Shown here piece after piece: positions 18,242 through 27,823 of a stretch of DNA of 58,519 nucleotides. The DNA is taken from positions 1 through 58,519 of the forward strand of contig JANQMA010000011.1 in the NCBI GenBank assembly GCA_028280285.1, in the 5' to 3' direction. Source of the stretch: Candidatus Omnitrophota bacterium. Lineage in GTDB: Bacteria > Omnitrophota > Gorgyraeia > Zapsychrales > Zapsychraceae. Position 1 is the first letter of the stretch. Every line of letters starts with the position of its first letter. Position numbers and translations under genes: made by a program. Under the pieces are notes generated by a model, which was not told the origin of the DNA, did no database searches, and was given only the letters and a program-made list of their open reading frames with translations.

Positions 18242-19296
18242 TATACCGGATATGACCCGACCACTTTTAAGTATTTACACATACTATCGAGCTGATCGAG
18301 TGCTTTTGTTACATTCTTACTATTACGGTGCCCTTCAAAATCAACGAAGAAATAATAATCCCATGCACGTTTTTTGGAAGGGCGCGATTCAATTTTGGTC
18401 AAATTTATCTTATTCTGTCTAAACGGAACAAGCATATCGTGCAAAGCGCCTACCTTGTCTTTAATCGAAAATAAAATAGATGTTCGGTCTTTGCCTGTCG
18501 GCGGAACATCCTGATCCGAAACAACGAGAAAACGTGTCGCATTATGCGCAACATCTTCAATATTGGCCTTTAAAATAGGCACTTCATAGACCTTAGCGGC
18601 CAGGCTTGAGGCGATCGCCGCGGCAAACTTTTGTTTAGATGCTTTCTGTGCCGCTTCTGTTGTCGATGCCATTAAAATTTGTCCGGCATCAGGCAGATTC
18701 TGCGCCAACCAGTTGCGACACTGACCAAACACCATTGGATTAGAATAAATATTTTTAACATCCTTTAAATTACATTTCGCCATAATATTATGCGAAATCT
18801 TAAGCAGAATCTGCGCACAAATTCTTAAATCGGAATCAACAAGAATATCAAATGTGTGTGTCACAGCCCCTTCAACCGAATTTTCAATCGGCACAACCCC
18901 GTAATCGCATTCTTTGTGCTCAACTTTTTGAAACACTTCGGAAATACTGTTGCATGAAACATACTCAACCTGCGAGCCGAACTTTTTGTTAGCCGCCATA
19001 TGCGTAAATGAGCCTTCCGTTCCCAAATAAGCGATATGCAACGATTCCTCAAGTGATAAAGAACTCGACATTATTTCACGATACACGGCCTCAAAGGCTT
19101 CATCGGTCATCGGCCCCTTATTAAGCTCCTTAAGCTTGTCTAAAACTTCTTTTTCCCTGTGTGGTGCATAAATCGGGGAGTTTTCTTGCTTTTTTAATTT
19201 ACCGATTTCAACACTCAACTTGGCCCGTTCATTGATAAATTTGACCAATTTGGCATCGAGCGCGTTAATTTTTTTTCTTAAATCATTTAAGCCCAT
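18241..19296 (-). CDS. pheA: Bifunctional chorismate mutase / prephenate dehydratase
   Basis: N-terminal chorismate mutase (LRKKINALDAKLVKFINERAKLSVEIGKLK); AYLGTEGSFTHMAA; VPIENSVEGAV; C-terminal ACT domain. Confidence 0.95.
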   Translation of the reverse strand: MGLNDLRKKINALDAKLVKFINERAKLSVEIGKLKKQENSPIYAPHREKEVLDKLKELNKGPMTDEAFEAVYREIMSSSLSLEESLHIAYLGTEGSFTHMAANKKFGSQVEYVSCNSISEVFQKVEHKECDYGVVPIENSVEGAVTHTFDILVDSDLRICAQILLKISHNIMAKCNLKDVKNIYSNPMVFGQCRNWLAQNLPDAGQILMASTTEAAQKASKQKFAAAIASSLAAKVYEVPILKANIEDVAHNATRFLVVSDQDVPPTGKDRTSILFSIKDKVGALHDMLVPFRQNKINLTKIESRPSKKRAWDYYFFVDFEGHRNSKNVTKALDQLDSMCKYLKVVGSYPV

Positions 19297-19299
19297 TGA

Positions 19300-20031
19300 T
19301 TAATTATCCTTTAAATCCTCTGTTTCTTCTAACTCTGATTTAGCTTCTTGCTCTATTTCTTCAATTTCACTAACCTGCTCTTGTTCAATATGTTCTTTGA
19401 CTTCCTCAGATGGTGCTGTTTCTTCAGATGCGTCACCTTTTTCTTCTTCAGGCAGAAGCGAAGGAAACTCTTCGAGCTTCGGCAAATTATCAAGCGACTT
19501 AAGGCCGAAGTATTGTAAAAATTGTTTGGTCGTTCCGTATAAAAACGGACGACCAGGCACATCTTTACGCCCAACCACCTTGATCAACTCTTTATTAATC
19601 AAATGCACAACAACACCGTCGGAGTTAACACCGCGTACAAGTTCAATATCCGCGCGCGTAACCGGCTGCTTATAAGCCATAATCGCAAGTGTCTCAAGCG
19701 CCGGTTTAGAAAGCTTTTCTTTATGCTTTGTTTTATAAAATTCTCTGACATAGCTCGCATAATGCGGATTGGTACGCATTTGATAACCACCGGCAATTTC
19801 AACAATGGTCATACCCCCGTCACGCTCGCTATACTCATTCATTAACGCATTAACTGCCTTTTTGACCTCAGCACCATCAGCGGTATCGATCGCCTTTTTT
19901 AATTGATCAAGTGTAACCGGCTTTTCATTAACAAACAAAAGTGTCTCAATAATGTTTTTGATATACGTGTTAACTTCTTGTTTTTCTACAGACTCTTGTT
20001 GTGTGTCTTCAGCAATATTATCCATAGTCAT
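19300..20031 (-). CDS. scpB: Segregation and condensation protein B
   Basis: IIETLLFVNEKPVTLDQLKKAI; LSKPALETLAIMAYKQPVTRADIELVRGVNSDGVV. Confidence 0.95.
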   Translation of the reverse strand: MTMDNIAEDTQQESVEKQEVNTYIKNIIETLLFVNEKPVTLDQLKKAIDTADGAEVKKAVNALMNEYSERDGGMTIVEIAGGYQMRTNPHYASYVREFYKTKHKEKLSKPALETLAIMAYKQPVTRADIELVRGVNSDGVVVHLINKELIKVVGRKDVPGRPFLYGTTKQFLQYFGLKSLDNLPKLEEFPSLLPEEEKGDASEETAPSEEVKEHIEQEQVSEIEEIEQEAKSELEETEDLKDN

Positions 20032-20037
20032 CCTTAT

Positions 20038-20682
20038 TTAGGTATTAACCTTTTGCTTATAAATTTCGTTTAAAAGCTCTTCCGCTGAATTAATACTGTC
20101 GGTTTGTTTGAGCGCTTTTTCAATCATCGAAGCGGCTTCTTGCTTTTTATATTGTAGCTGAAGCAAAACTGTTAAGGCTTCTTCTTGCCAATCGACCGCC
20201 TCTGTTTTTTCAACCACGGCAGCGGCTTTATCTTGAATCAAACAAAATTTACCGACTTTCCCCTGCAACTTGGCCACAATCTCACGCGCACGCTGCATAC
20301 CAATACCAGGCAATGTCTTTAAATAAGCAGCATCACCGCGATCAATCGCCTGAGTAATCTCGGCAATCGGTTTATTAAGCGCCCGTACCGCTGCTTTAGG
20401 ACCGATACCGGAGACTTTAATAAACTGTAGAAAGAAGTCGCGCTCAATATCGTTCAAAAATCCAATGAGCATCGGCAAACCACTTGCCTGATTGATCTGC
20501 ATATAATAATACGTTTTTAAATGAACCTTGCCTTCTTTGTCTGTCGTCTCATCAATACGCGCAATGACTGAACCCGGCACCAATACTTCATAGGAAATAC
20601 CATCAACGTCAATAACCAATGATTGTTCGTATTTTTCTTTTAACTTACCTGAAAGACTGACGATCATATCAATGAGCCCCAT
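20038..20682 (-). CDS. ruvA: Holliday junction branch migration protein RuvA
   Basis: MIVSLSGKLKEK (probable start a few codons in); VSGIGPKAAVRALN; LKTLPGIGMQRAREIVAKLQGK. Confidence 0.93.
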   Translation of the reverse strand: MGLIDMIVSLSGKLKEKYEQSLVIDVDGISYEVLVPGSVIARIDETTDKEGKVHLKTYYYMQINQASGLPMLIGFLNDIERDFFLQFIKVSGIGPKAAVRALNKPIAEITQAIDRGDAAYLKTLPGIGMQRAREIVAKLQGKVGKFCLIQDKAAAVVEKTEAVDWQEEALTVLLQLQYKKQEAASMIEKALKQTDSINSAEELLNEIYKQKVNT

Positions 20683-20729
20683 AAAGGGGCGAAATTGACT
20701 TCGAGCTACTCAAGTAGCGAGAAGTTCCA

Positions 20730-21203
20730 CTAAACTAAATGCAAATACCCAAATGCCATGGCCAGTGCGTCGCTGGCATCAAGCGTTAATTGCTTCTCTT
20801 TAATGTGCAGTAGAGCGGCAATCGTTGAACGTGTGCGCTGTTTCGACGCATTCCCGTTACCAACAACCGCCTTGCGAACCTTCTTAACACTTAATTCAAT
20901 GAGCTCAACGTTTTGACGTGCTGCCAGCAAACAAATCACGCCACGTGCGTGACCTAAAATAAGTCCGGTTGTTGGGTAGGAATGATGCGTATAAGCCTTC
21001 TCCAATACCAAAACATCCGGTTTAAATTCAACAATGATATCTTTTAAATTGGAATAAATCCTGTTAAGCCTGTTTTGAATCAAATCTTTTTGTTTCGGTT
21101 CAATCGTCCCCGTCTCAAGAAGCTTGATATCAGATTTGCTGCAAGCTTCAATGACACCGTACCCTGTCGCTTTTAAACTAGGATCTACGCCAAGAATGAT
21201 CAT
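20730..21203 (-). CDS. ruvC: Crossover junction endodeoxyribonuclease RuvC
   Basis: ILGVDPSLKATGYGVIE; VLVLEKAYTHHSYPTTGLILGHARGVI; DASDALAMAFGYLH. Confidence 0.96.
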   Translation of the reverse strand: MIILGVDPSLKATGYGVIEACSKSDIKLLETGTIEPKQKDLIQNRLNRIYSNLKDIIVEFKPDVLVLEKAYTHHSYPTTGLILGHARGVICLLAARQNVELIELSVKKVRKAVVGNGNASKQRTRSTIAALLHIKEKQLTLDASDALAMAFGYLHLV

Positions 21204-21952
21204 TAACCAGCGGCTTTTTCCATTTCTTCGTCAGAAATGTCAAAGTTAGCATAAACCTTCTGAACATCTTCATGTTCATCTAATGCTTCCATGAGATTGA
21301 GCAATGCCTTAACATCATTACCTGTCACGGCAACCGTCGTGCTTGGCAACATAGTCATTTCAGCGGTTACAACTTCAATGCCTTTGCCGTCCAATGCTTC
21401 CTTCACATCTTGTAGCACTTCAATCGGACAAAAGACTTCATGATATTCGCCTTCCGATTTAATATCTTCGGCCCCGGCATCCAAGACAACTTCCATCAAA
21501 TCGTCTTCGCTGATCTTGCTCTTTTCAATCGAAATAAAACCTGACTTTGAAAACAAAAATGATGTGCTGCCCGCGTTCGCCATATTCCCGTTCTTTTTAT
21601 TTAAAATATTACGCAACTCAGCGGTTGTGCGGTTTTTATTATCCGTCAGACCTGTGATCATCATCGCCACACCGCCTGGACCGTACGCATCAAATGAAAT
21701 TTCTTCATACGTTACCCCGGGAAGCTCACCCGTTCCTTTCTTGATCGCCTTATCAATATTATCCGACGGCATATTCGCACCCTTGGCACGATCAATCGCA
21801 TTACGTAAAGCCGCATTCGTATCCGGATCCCCACCGCCTTGACGTGCAATCGCTGTAATTTCACGAATAAGTTTAGTAAAAGCCGCTCCGCGCTTAGCAT
21901 CCGCTGCCGCTTTTTTGTGTTTAATAGTTGCCCATTTACTATGTCCTGACAT
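21203..21952 (-). CDS. yebC: YebC/PmpR-family protein (ORF track start 22000 is 16 codons too early)
   Basis: MSGHSKWATIKHKKAAADAKRGAAFTKLIREI; GGAGGAATC site directly upstream of ATG at 21952. Confidence 0.97.
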   Translation of the reverse strand: MSGHSKWATIKHKKAAADAKRGAAFTKLIREITAIARQGGGDPDTNAALRNAIDRAKGANMPSDNIDKAIKKGTGELPGVTYEEISFDAYGPGGVAMMITGLTDNKNRTTAELRNILNKKNGNMANAGSTSFLFSKSGFISIEKSKISEDDLMEVVLDAGAEDIKSEGEYHEVFCPIEVLQDVKEALDGKGIEVVTAEMTMLPSTTVAVTGNDVKALLNLMEALDEHEDVQKVYANFDISDEEMEKAAG

Positions 21953-21973
21953 GATTCCTCCTTCAATGACGAC

Positions 21974-22007
21974 ATAATTTATGAAACCATCTGGTTTCAT
22001 AAATTAT
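21974..22007. repeat. Perfect hairpin in yebC leader
   Basis: ataatttatgaaacca-tc-tggtttcataaattat. Confidence 0.9.
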
Positions 22008-22022
22008 CCGTCGGAATTGAAT

Positions 22023-22144
22023 CCCGCCTTTTGGCGGAATATGTTTTAATTCAATAATCCGATTAAATTATTTATACCAACCGCCAAAACGGCGGGATAA
22101 ATTCGACCTCACAACTTAAGTTCGCTTATGCTCCTTAAGTTGTG
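22023..22144. repeat. Cluster of palindromes between rnpB and yebC
   Basis: CCGCCTTTTGGCGG (22024-22037), CCGCCAAAACGGCGG (22081-22095), and cacaacttaag...cttaagttgtg (22110-22144). Confidence 0.85.
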
Positions 22145-22155
22145 GCCTCATTTAT

Positions 22156-22545
22156 AAAACAGGCCTTCACTTAAGCCGAGTTTTGTTAACCTCTTCGCGA
22201 GGCAATGGTTATTCAACTCACTCTAAAGATCACTCTTTAGACTCTTGCAGCCTACCCGTGCATCCAAACGCGGCGGACCACCACTTTGCACCTATTTGGC
22301 ATTGCTCCATGTAGAGATTGCTCGTTTCACCCTTAATAGCGTATAGCGCATAGCGTATAGCGTATAGATCTTAAATCTAAACGCTAAACGCTTTACGCTA
22401 AACGCTAGAAAGTCTCGTCTCTGTAGCTCTAATCCTCCTCGGTTAAACGAAGAGACCAGAATTACCTGGTTACATTGTCCCTTGGAGCTCGGACTTTCCT
22501 CCCCGGACATCGCGATACCCAGGGCAACCATTATCAGCCTGTTTT
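22156..22545 (-). ncRNA. rnpB: RNase P RNA (bacterial class A-like); ends approximate
   Basis: Minus strand: GGGGAGGAAAGTCCGAGCTCC, GGGTGAAACGAGCAA, TGGAGCAATGCCAAATAGG, ACGGGTAGGCTGC, ACAAAACTCGGCTTA; P1 aaaacaggc/gcctgtttt pairs the ends. Confidence 0.96.
22337..22407. repeat. Heptad-word hairpin (W3) inside rnpB
   Basis: TAGCGTA TAGCGCA TAGCGTA TAGCGTA TAGAT-cttaa-ATCTAAACGCTAAACGCTTTACGCTAAACGCTA; arms 28 of 33 complementary. Confidence 0.95.
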
Positions 22546-22987
22546 ATTTTAAAGAACTCGTTGCGAGACGATCCGCTTCTTGATTTTTTTCCCGCAACAC
22601 ATGTATTAACTCAACGCTTTCAAAGGCCGCCTCAAGTTGCTTGACTTGTTCCCAAAGCCCTTTAAGCGTTTCATTTTTTATTTTGTATTCTCCCAACACT
22701 TGTTTATAAACAAGCTCACTGTCGGTAAATATCTTTATTGTCTTAGCCTTCATTACGACCGCTTCTTGAAGCGCGCAAATTAGAGCCGAATACTCCGCAA
22801 TATTATTCGTTGCTTCTCCAATCGGCCTGGCAATTTCTTTGACAACCGCACCGTTTTGTTTAATTACAACACCGATACCGGCGCGCCCCGGATTACCGCT
22901 GCAGGCCCCATCCACGGCTATTTCCAAATGCTCACCCAAGATCTTCCTCAAGGTATAAAATTCTCTGACAGTATTCACACGGAACAA
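22544..22987 (-). CDS. RNase HI-family protein (true start may be a downstream TTG)
   Basis: LEIAVDGACSGNPGRAGIGVVI; NNIAEYSALICALQEA; TDSELVYKQVLGEYKIKN. Confidence 0.92.
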   Translation of the reverse strand: MFRVNTVREFYTLRKILGEHLEIAVDGACSGNPGRAGIGVVIKQNGAVVKEIARPIGEATNNIAEYSALICALQEAVVMKAKTIKIFTDSELVYKQVLGEYKIKNETLKGLWEQVKQLEAAFESVELIHVLREKNQEADRLATSSLK

Positions 22988-23663
22988 GCTCTGTGTTCAT
23001 CTTAATCGCATTGACCATTTGTGGTGTTACATTCATATGACAACCACCACAAGAGTTGCCACCTATTACCGGAACAATCGCAAGACCTTCTCGACGCTCT
23101 AATATCTTTTCATAACGCGCTTTCATGGTTGGATCAATGTCACGGGCCGCTTCTTCACGCCCGGTTTTAAGTCCTGTTACCTGTGTTTCGATTTCTTTGA
23201 TCTCGCCTTCAACAACTTGTTTTTTGGCCAAATACTCTTTTTCACGCTCGGCAAGTACGGCCTTTTCTTTCTCAATATCTTGATTAACCGCATCGGCCTC
23301 ATCAAATGAAATTAAAATCTTTTCTTCGATCTGTGATTTATCAGCCTTGATGCTTTCTATTTCCGAAATTTTGGCAGAGTACTCTTTGTTTGTTTTAAGC
23401 TCGGACAATACGGTATTAGCTTTCGCAATCTCATCCTCTTTCGCTTTTAGCTCTAATTCCTTTTCCTTGCGATCTACCTGAATATGTTTAAGTTTCTCTT
23501 CTAACGCATTTAAATGGGTCTTGGTTTCTTCAAACTCGTTTTTTAGGTTTTCAATGATCTGCGGCTTTTCTTGTAAATCCTGATTGAACTTGTAAATCTG
23601 TTCATCGATTTTTTGGACTTCGACTAACTTTTTAAGCTGATCTTTTACAGATGTTTCTGTCAC
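22932..23663 (-). CDS. C4-type zinc ribbon domain coiled-coil protein
   Basis: Long coiled coil, then VPVIGGNSCGGCHMNVTPQMVNAIK...ELVPCEYCQRILYLEE. Confidence 0.9.
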   Translation of the reverse strand: MTETSVKDQLKKLVEVQKIDEQIYKFNQDLQEKPQIIENLKNEFEETKTHLNALEEKLKHIQVDRKEKELELKAKEDEIAKANTVLSELKTNKEYSAKISEIESIKADKSQIEEKILISFDEADAVNQDIEKEKAVLAEREKEYLAKKQVVEGEIKEIETQVTGLKTGREEAARDIDPTMKARYEKILERREGLAIVPVIGGNSCGGCHMNVTPQMVNAIKMNTELVPCEYCQRILYLEEDLG

Positions 23664-23692
23664 AATAACGTCCTTTTGTTAGGTGTATTAAC

Positions 23693-23766
23693 TGGGCCCA
23701 CCTGGATTCGAACCAGGGACCAATGGATTATGAGTCCACTGCTCTAACCGACTGAGCTATGGGCCC
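23693..23766 (-). tRNA. tRNA with CAT anticodon (elongator Met or Ile2; not initiator); CCA not encoded
   Basis: GGGCCCATAGCTCAGTCGGTTAGAGCAGTGGACTCATAATCCATTGGTCCCTGGTTCGAATCCAGGTGGGCCCA; 7-bp acceptor stem, loop CTCATAA. Confidence 0.95.
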
Positions 23767-23895
23767 GCTTCAAATACAAGTGGATCAAAAAGCCTTGAAC
23801 CCCTATCTTTTAGGCAAATTTGTCTCCTAGCATATCATACGGGCCTAGCGGTTTCAACAGATTTGTCGGGCCGGTCTCTTATATATATACTAATA

Positions 23896-24061
23896 GAATT
23901 AAGGGGACACAATACTTAATTATGTACTAACCGTTTCCCGCACCGGGGGCGTCTGCACCGGGCGTAATAGGGGTCAGAGCACTAATACTAATATATTAGT
24001 GCTCTGACCCCTATTATTTTTTTCTGATTTACTGTAATTAAGTATTGTGTCCCCTTAATTC
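23896..24061. repeat. GGGGACAC inverted repeat, copy 2, with a second inverted repeat nested inside (23966-24015)
   Basis: Outer gaattaaggggacacaatacttaatta/taattaagtattgtgtccccttaattc; inner aataggggtcagagcactaat/attagtgctctgacccctatt. Confidence 0.95.
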
Positions 24062-24073
24062 TTAATTCCAAAA

Positions 24074-24105
24074 AAAAAGGCCTACTGTTTAACAGTAGGC
24101 CTTTT
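24074..24105 (-). terminator. Rho-independent terminator after rpoD
   Basis: aaaaaggcctactgtttaacagtaggccttttt. Confidence 0.92.
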
Positions 24106-24124
24106 TCTTTGATCTAAGCGGCAT

Positions 24125-25771
24125 TTAGATGACTTCATCTTCGCGCGCCGCCATATCCATAAATTGTTTGATACGCCGTGAACGGGTCGGATGCCGAAGC
24201 TTCCTGAGCGCCTTTGACTCAATCTGGCGCACACGCTCACGCGTGACATTGAACTCTGTCCCTACCTCTTCCAGAGTCCGTGTGGTGCCATCCGTAATGC
24301 CGAAACGCAGCTCTAAAATTCTGCGTTCACGCTCATCCAATGTATCTAAGACATGCGTGATCTCATCTTTAAGCATGGATTGCAGCGTCGCATTCGCCGG
24401 TGAAATGGCCTTTTTATCTTCGATAAAGTCCCCAAAGTTAGTGTCGCCTTCATCTCCAATCGGTGTTTGAAGAGAAATCGGCACCTGAGAAATCTTAAGG
24501 ATCTCTTTAACCTTGGTGACCGGAATACGCATTTGCTTAGCAATTTCCTGCGCTGTCGGTTCACGCCCGTATTCCTGCACGAATAGACGCGAGACACGGA
24601 TGATCTTATTAATTGTTTCGGTCATATGCACCGGGATACGGATTGTCCGTGCCTGATCGGCGATCGAACGCGTAATGGCTTGACGAATCCACCACGTCGC
24701 ATAAGTCGAAAATTTATATCCGCGTTTGTATTCAAACTTCTCTACCGCACGGATAAGCCCCATGTTTCCTTCTTGAATTAAATCAAGAAAGGACAAACCG
24801 CGGTTGATATATTTTTTGGCAATACTAACAACCAGACGCAAGTTTGCCTCAACAAGCAGCTTTTTGGCTTTGTTGAACTTTGACTGTCTTAGCTTAATAA
24901 CACGGATCTGTTCTTTAATGACTTTAGGTGTTTGGCCTAACTCTTTAAGAACAGTCTGTTTCTCAGATCTAAGTGCTTTTGATTCGGCCGTCGTTAGTTT
25001 ACGTCGACCTTTAAGTACTTTCTCAATTTTCTCAACACGCGTAACCATGTCGATAATGCGCGCCACAAGCTCTTCGTTAAACGAAGCAAGCAGTTTAAAC
25101 TCAGCCAAAAACTGCGCTGACTTTTCTGTCCCGGCTTTAGTGCGGGCAACGCCTTTTTTAATCCGGTTAAGCTCTTGGATAAGTTTCGGCCGGCGTTCAA
25201 GCTCATCTTTAATCACGTCCTCAACATTAATCTCTTCACCTAAAACACGGTTGACTGCCTTAAGCGCTTCCTTGCGCGCATAAGCTGTCATGTAAAGCGC
25301 TTCGGCAAATTTATGCTCGGCCTCTTCGATTCGTTTAGCTAAATTGATTTCGTTTTCCCGTGAAAGCAGAGGAATAGACCCCATCTGTTTTAAATACATT
25401 TTCACAGGGTCATCAAGAGGAATAAATTTCTCCGAATAGACTTCATCCGCCTTATTTTCTTCGCGGGCACGACGGACTTCTTGCTCACGTGATTCTTCGC
25501 CAATTTCACCCTTTTCCGAATTATCATCCGATTCGATAATCTTGATATCTTTCCCGTCTAGAATATCAAAGACGCGATCGATTTCTTCCGATGAATCAAC
25601 AGAATCAGCCAATGTATCATTAACTTCGTCATAGGTCAGAAAACCTTTTTTCTTACCCATTAAGACGAGCTTTTCGATATCTTGGCCTAAATCATTCTTC
25701 TTATCATCTGAAGCGCTTTGAGACATCTTTGTTTTTTCAGAAGATTTTTTTGCTGCTGGTTTTCTCCCCAT
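24125..25771 (-). CDS. rpoD: RNA polymerase primary sigma factor (RpoD/SigA)
   Basis: [117 protein letters not shown]. Confidence 0.98.
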   Translation of the reverse strand: MGRKPAAKKSSEKTKMSQSASDDKKNDLGQDIEKLVLMGKKKGFLTYDEVNDTLADSVDSSEEIDRVFDILDGKDIKIIESDDNSEKGEIGEESREQEVRRAREENKADEVYSEKFIPLDDPVKMYLKQMGSIPLLSRENEINLAKRIEEAEHKFAEALYMTAYARKEALKAVNRVLGEEINVEDVIKDELERRPKLIQELNRIKKGVARTKAGTEKSAQFLAEFKLLASFNEELVARIIDMVTRVEKIEKVLKGRRKLTTAESKALRSEKQTVLKELGQTPKVIKEQIRVIKLRQSKFNKAKKLLVEANLRLVVSIAKKYINRGLSFLDLIQEGNMGLIRAVEKFEYKRGYKFSTYATWWIRQAITRSIADQARTIRIPVHMTETINKIIRVSRLFVQEYGREPTAQEIAKQMRIPVTKVKEILKISQVPISLQTPIGDEGDTNFGDFIEDKKAISPANATLQSMLKDEITHVLDTLDERERRILELRFGITDGTTRTLEEVGTEFNVTRERVRQIESKALRKLRHPTRSRRIKQFMDMAAREDEVI

Positions 25772-25775
25772 ATCT

Positions 25776-27548
25776 TTATTTCCCCGATAATTGGTTTTTT
25801 TGTCTTAATAATTCGTAAACCTTTTCCATATCTTTGTTGGCTTCGGCTTCTTTAATGGCCAGATTAAGACTTTCGCTGAGAATATTTTTCTGCTGACGTT
25901 TAATGCGTCCAAGACAATCAGCATAAATTTTGTCTTTATCTCCGACGAAATCCTCGGCCTCAAAGATCAGCTCGGATATCAAATCCGTGATCGATGGATC
26001 TGCTGCATCAAAAAGGTTTGCGTTATTAAGATCGAGATTCTGATCAAAAAGTTCATAAATTTTTTTGACTATCGTTCCGATTCGTTCGTCTTGAAATTCA
26101 TCAATCGATAAATCAGCCCTTGCCTGAGTTATAAACTTTTGATCCGTGAGCATTAAGCTCAAGATGTTTCGCTCTTCGGCAGGAATGGTTTTTTGTTTTG
26201 GAGCTTTCGTTTGTGTTTGCTCCACGGGTGCCTGCCGGCGTTTATCACCTTGAACTAACTTATTAAATTCTTGAACAATTACTTCTTTGTTAACTCTTAA
26301 TTTACGTGCGAGTTCTTCAATATAGCCCACACGTATCACTTCATTCTCAAATTTACTAATCATCGCAAGCATCTCAGCGACTATCTTTGCCCTTGCTTCA
26401 ACACTGTTGATATCAAATTTATTCGTCAAATAATCAAATTTGTAAGCAAAGACCGACTTGGCATCTTTAAGCTTCTTTAAAAATTCTTCTTTACCATGAT
26501 TCTTAACAAAAGAATCCGGATCAGCCCCCTCATCCAAAACGGCAATCTTCACATTCATCTCTTCTTCAATGAGCAAATCCAAACTACGGATCATCGCCGC
26601 CACGCCGGCTGAGTCGGTGTCAAAAAGCAAAACAACATTACGCGTAAAACGCTTAACCGAACGTATTTGCTCTATCGTCAACGCCGTCCCGCATGAGGCC
26701 ACAATATTTTCAATGTCTGCTTGCCGTGGCGTAATACAATCAAGGTATCCTTCAACGATAATCGCGTAATCCAACTTGGCGATGGCGTGCTTAGCCAAAT
26801 GCATGCCGTAAAGATGCCGCCCTTTTGTATAGGCATATGTCTCCGGCGAATTAATGTACTTCGCCTGATCGTCCGCCAATGTCCTTGCACCAAACGCGAT
26901 CGCATTACCGAAGGAATCAAAAATAGGAAAAATAATGCGTCCGCGAAACCGGTCATAATACCCTTCTTTATTATTACGCTCAACAATCAACCCTGCTTTT
27001 TCCATCATGGCCAAGCTGACATTTTTTGCGCGCAAATGGTCAATGAGTCCATCCCAGCTATCGGGAGCAAAACCCAGCTGAAACAATTTGACTGTCTCAA
27101 GATCAAGGCCGCGTCCTTTTAAATAATTACGCGCCTCGACTGTCGCTTGCGATTTGTCACAGAGCAATGTGTCACAAAAATAATCAACCGCCTGACGGTT
27201 GACTTCAAATAATTCTTTTTTAAGATTTTTACTTTCAGTCGACGACGATCGTGTATCCGGAACGGTTACACCGACTTTATCCGCCAATATTCTCAAGGCT
27301 TGCGGAAACGAAACGTGTTCCATTTGCATGACAAATGAAATAACATTTCCTCCTTGGCCTGTTGAGAAACAATGAAAAATCTGTTTATCAGGGCTTACAA
27401 TAAAAGACGGTGTCTTCTCATGCGTAAATGGAGACAACGCCTTAAAATTTCTACCTGCTCTTTTGAGTGGAATATAGGAAGATATAACTTCAACAATATC
27501 TGACCGGTCTAATACTTGCGCAATAACATCTTCAGGAATCAACCCCAT
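25776..27548 (-). CDS. dnaG: DNA primase (ORF track start 27590; ATG at 27548 likely)
   Basis: [90 protein letters not shown]. Confidence 0.97.
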   Translation of the reverse strand: MGLIPEDVIAQVLDRSDIVEVISSYIPLKRAGRNFKALSPFTHEKTPSFIVSPDKQIFHCFSTGQGGNVISFVMQMEHVSFPQALRILADKVGVTVPDTRSSSTESKNLKKELFEVNRQAVDYFCDTLLCDKSQATVEARNYLKGRGLDLETVKLFQLGFAPDSWDGLIDHLRAKNVSLAMMEKAGLIVERNNKEGYYDRFRGRIIFPIFDSFGNAIAFGARTLADDQAKYINSPETYAYTKGRHLYGMHLAKHAIAKLDYAIIVEGYLDCITPRQADIENIVASCGTALTIEQIRSVKRFTRNVVLLFDTDSAGVAAMIRSLDLLIEEEMNVKIAVLDEGADPDSFVKNHGKEEFLKKLKDAKSVFAYKFDYLTNKFDINSVEARAKIVAEMLAMISKFENEVIRVGYIEELARKLRVNKEVIVQEFNKLVQGDKRRQAPVEQTQTKAPKQKTIPAEERNILSLMLTDQKFITQARADLSIDEFQDERIGTIVKKIYELFDQNLDLNNANLFDAADPSITDLISELIFEAEDFVGDKDKIYADCLGRIKRQQKNILSESLNLAIKEAEANKDMEKVYELLRQKNQLSGK

Positions 27549-27635
27549 AAAAGCGTCCCGGTTCTCACCTACCAAATTCTTATAAATCAAATATTTTTAG
27601 GAAGATACAACCCTATTCCCCCATAAGGTGGTGAA

Positions 27636-27678
27636 AGTATAACACACCCCCTATAGGGTGTCAAGAAAACGCTTTCTT
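27636..27678 (-). promoter_or_regulatory. Consensus sigma70 promoter for dnaG-rpoD, with palindrome overlapping -35
   Basis: TTGACA (27659-27664), 17-nt spacer, TATACT (27636-27641); aagaaaacgctttctt at 27663-27678. Confidence 0.8.
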
Positions 27679-27823
27679 TGCGAAAATAACTTTTTTTAAT
27701 TTATAAATAATTGAAAATAAATAACTTATGAAAACACCGCCAAATGCCTGGAAAAGTATTTCGCAAAGTTTCTTAATTAATTATCTATAGATCTAGAGAT
27801 CACAATACAAGGTTTAATATTTA

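Noticed and set aside
22081-22108. Rho-independent terminator for rnpB
   Set aside because: The stem is good but there is no U-tract following it in the minus direction.
22337-22407. CRISPR-like short repeats
   Set aside because: Heptad repeats have no spacers and no cas genes are in the window; they form one hairpin within rnpB.
22292-22531. 79-aa minus-strand ORF in the ORF track
   Set aside because: Lies wholly inside rnpB; the RNA signatures explain the sequence.
23693-23766. Initiator tRNA-fMet
   Set aside because: The acceptor stem has a fully paired G1-C72, so an elongator Met or Ile2 tRNA is more likely.
24804-25283. 159-aa plus-strand ORF
   Set aside because: Antisense to rpoD; low-complexity Ser/Leu-rich translation is typical of antisense frames.
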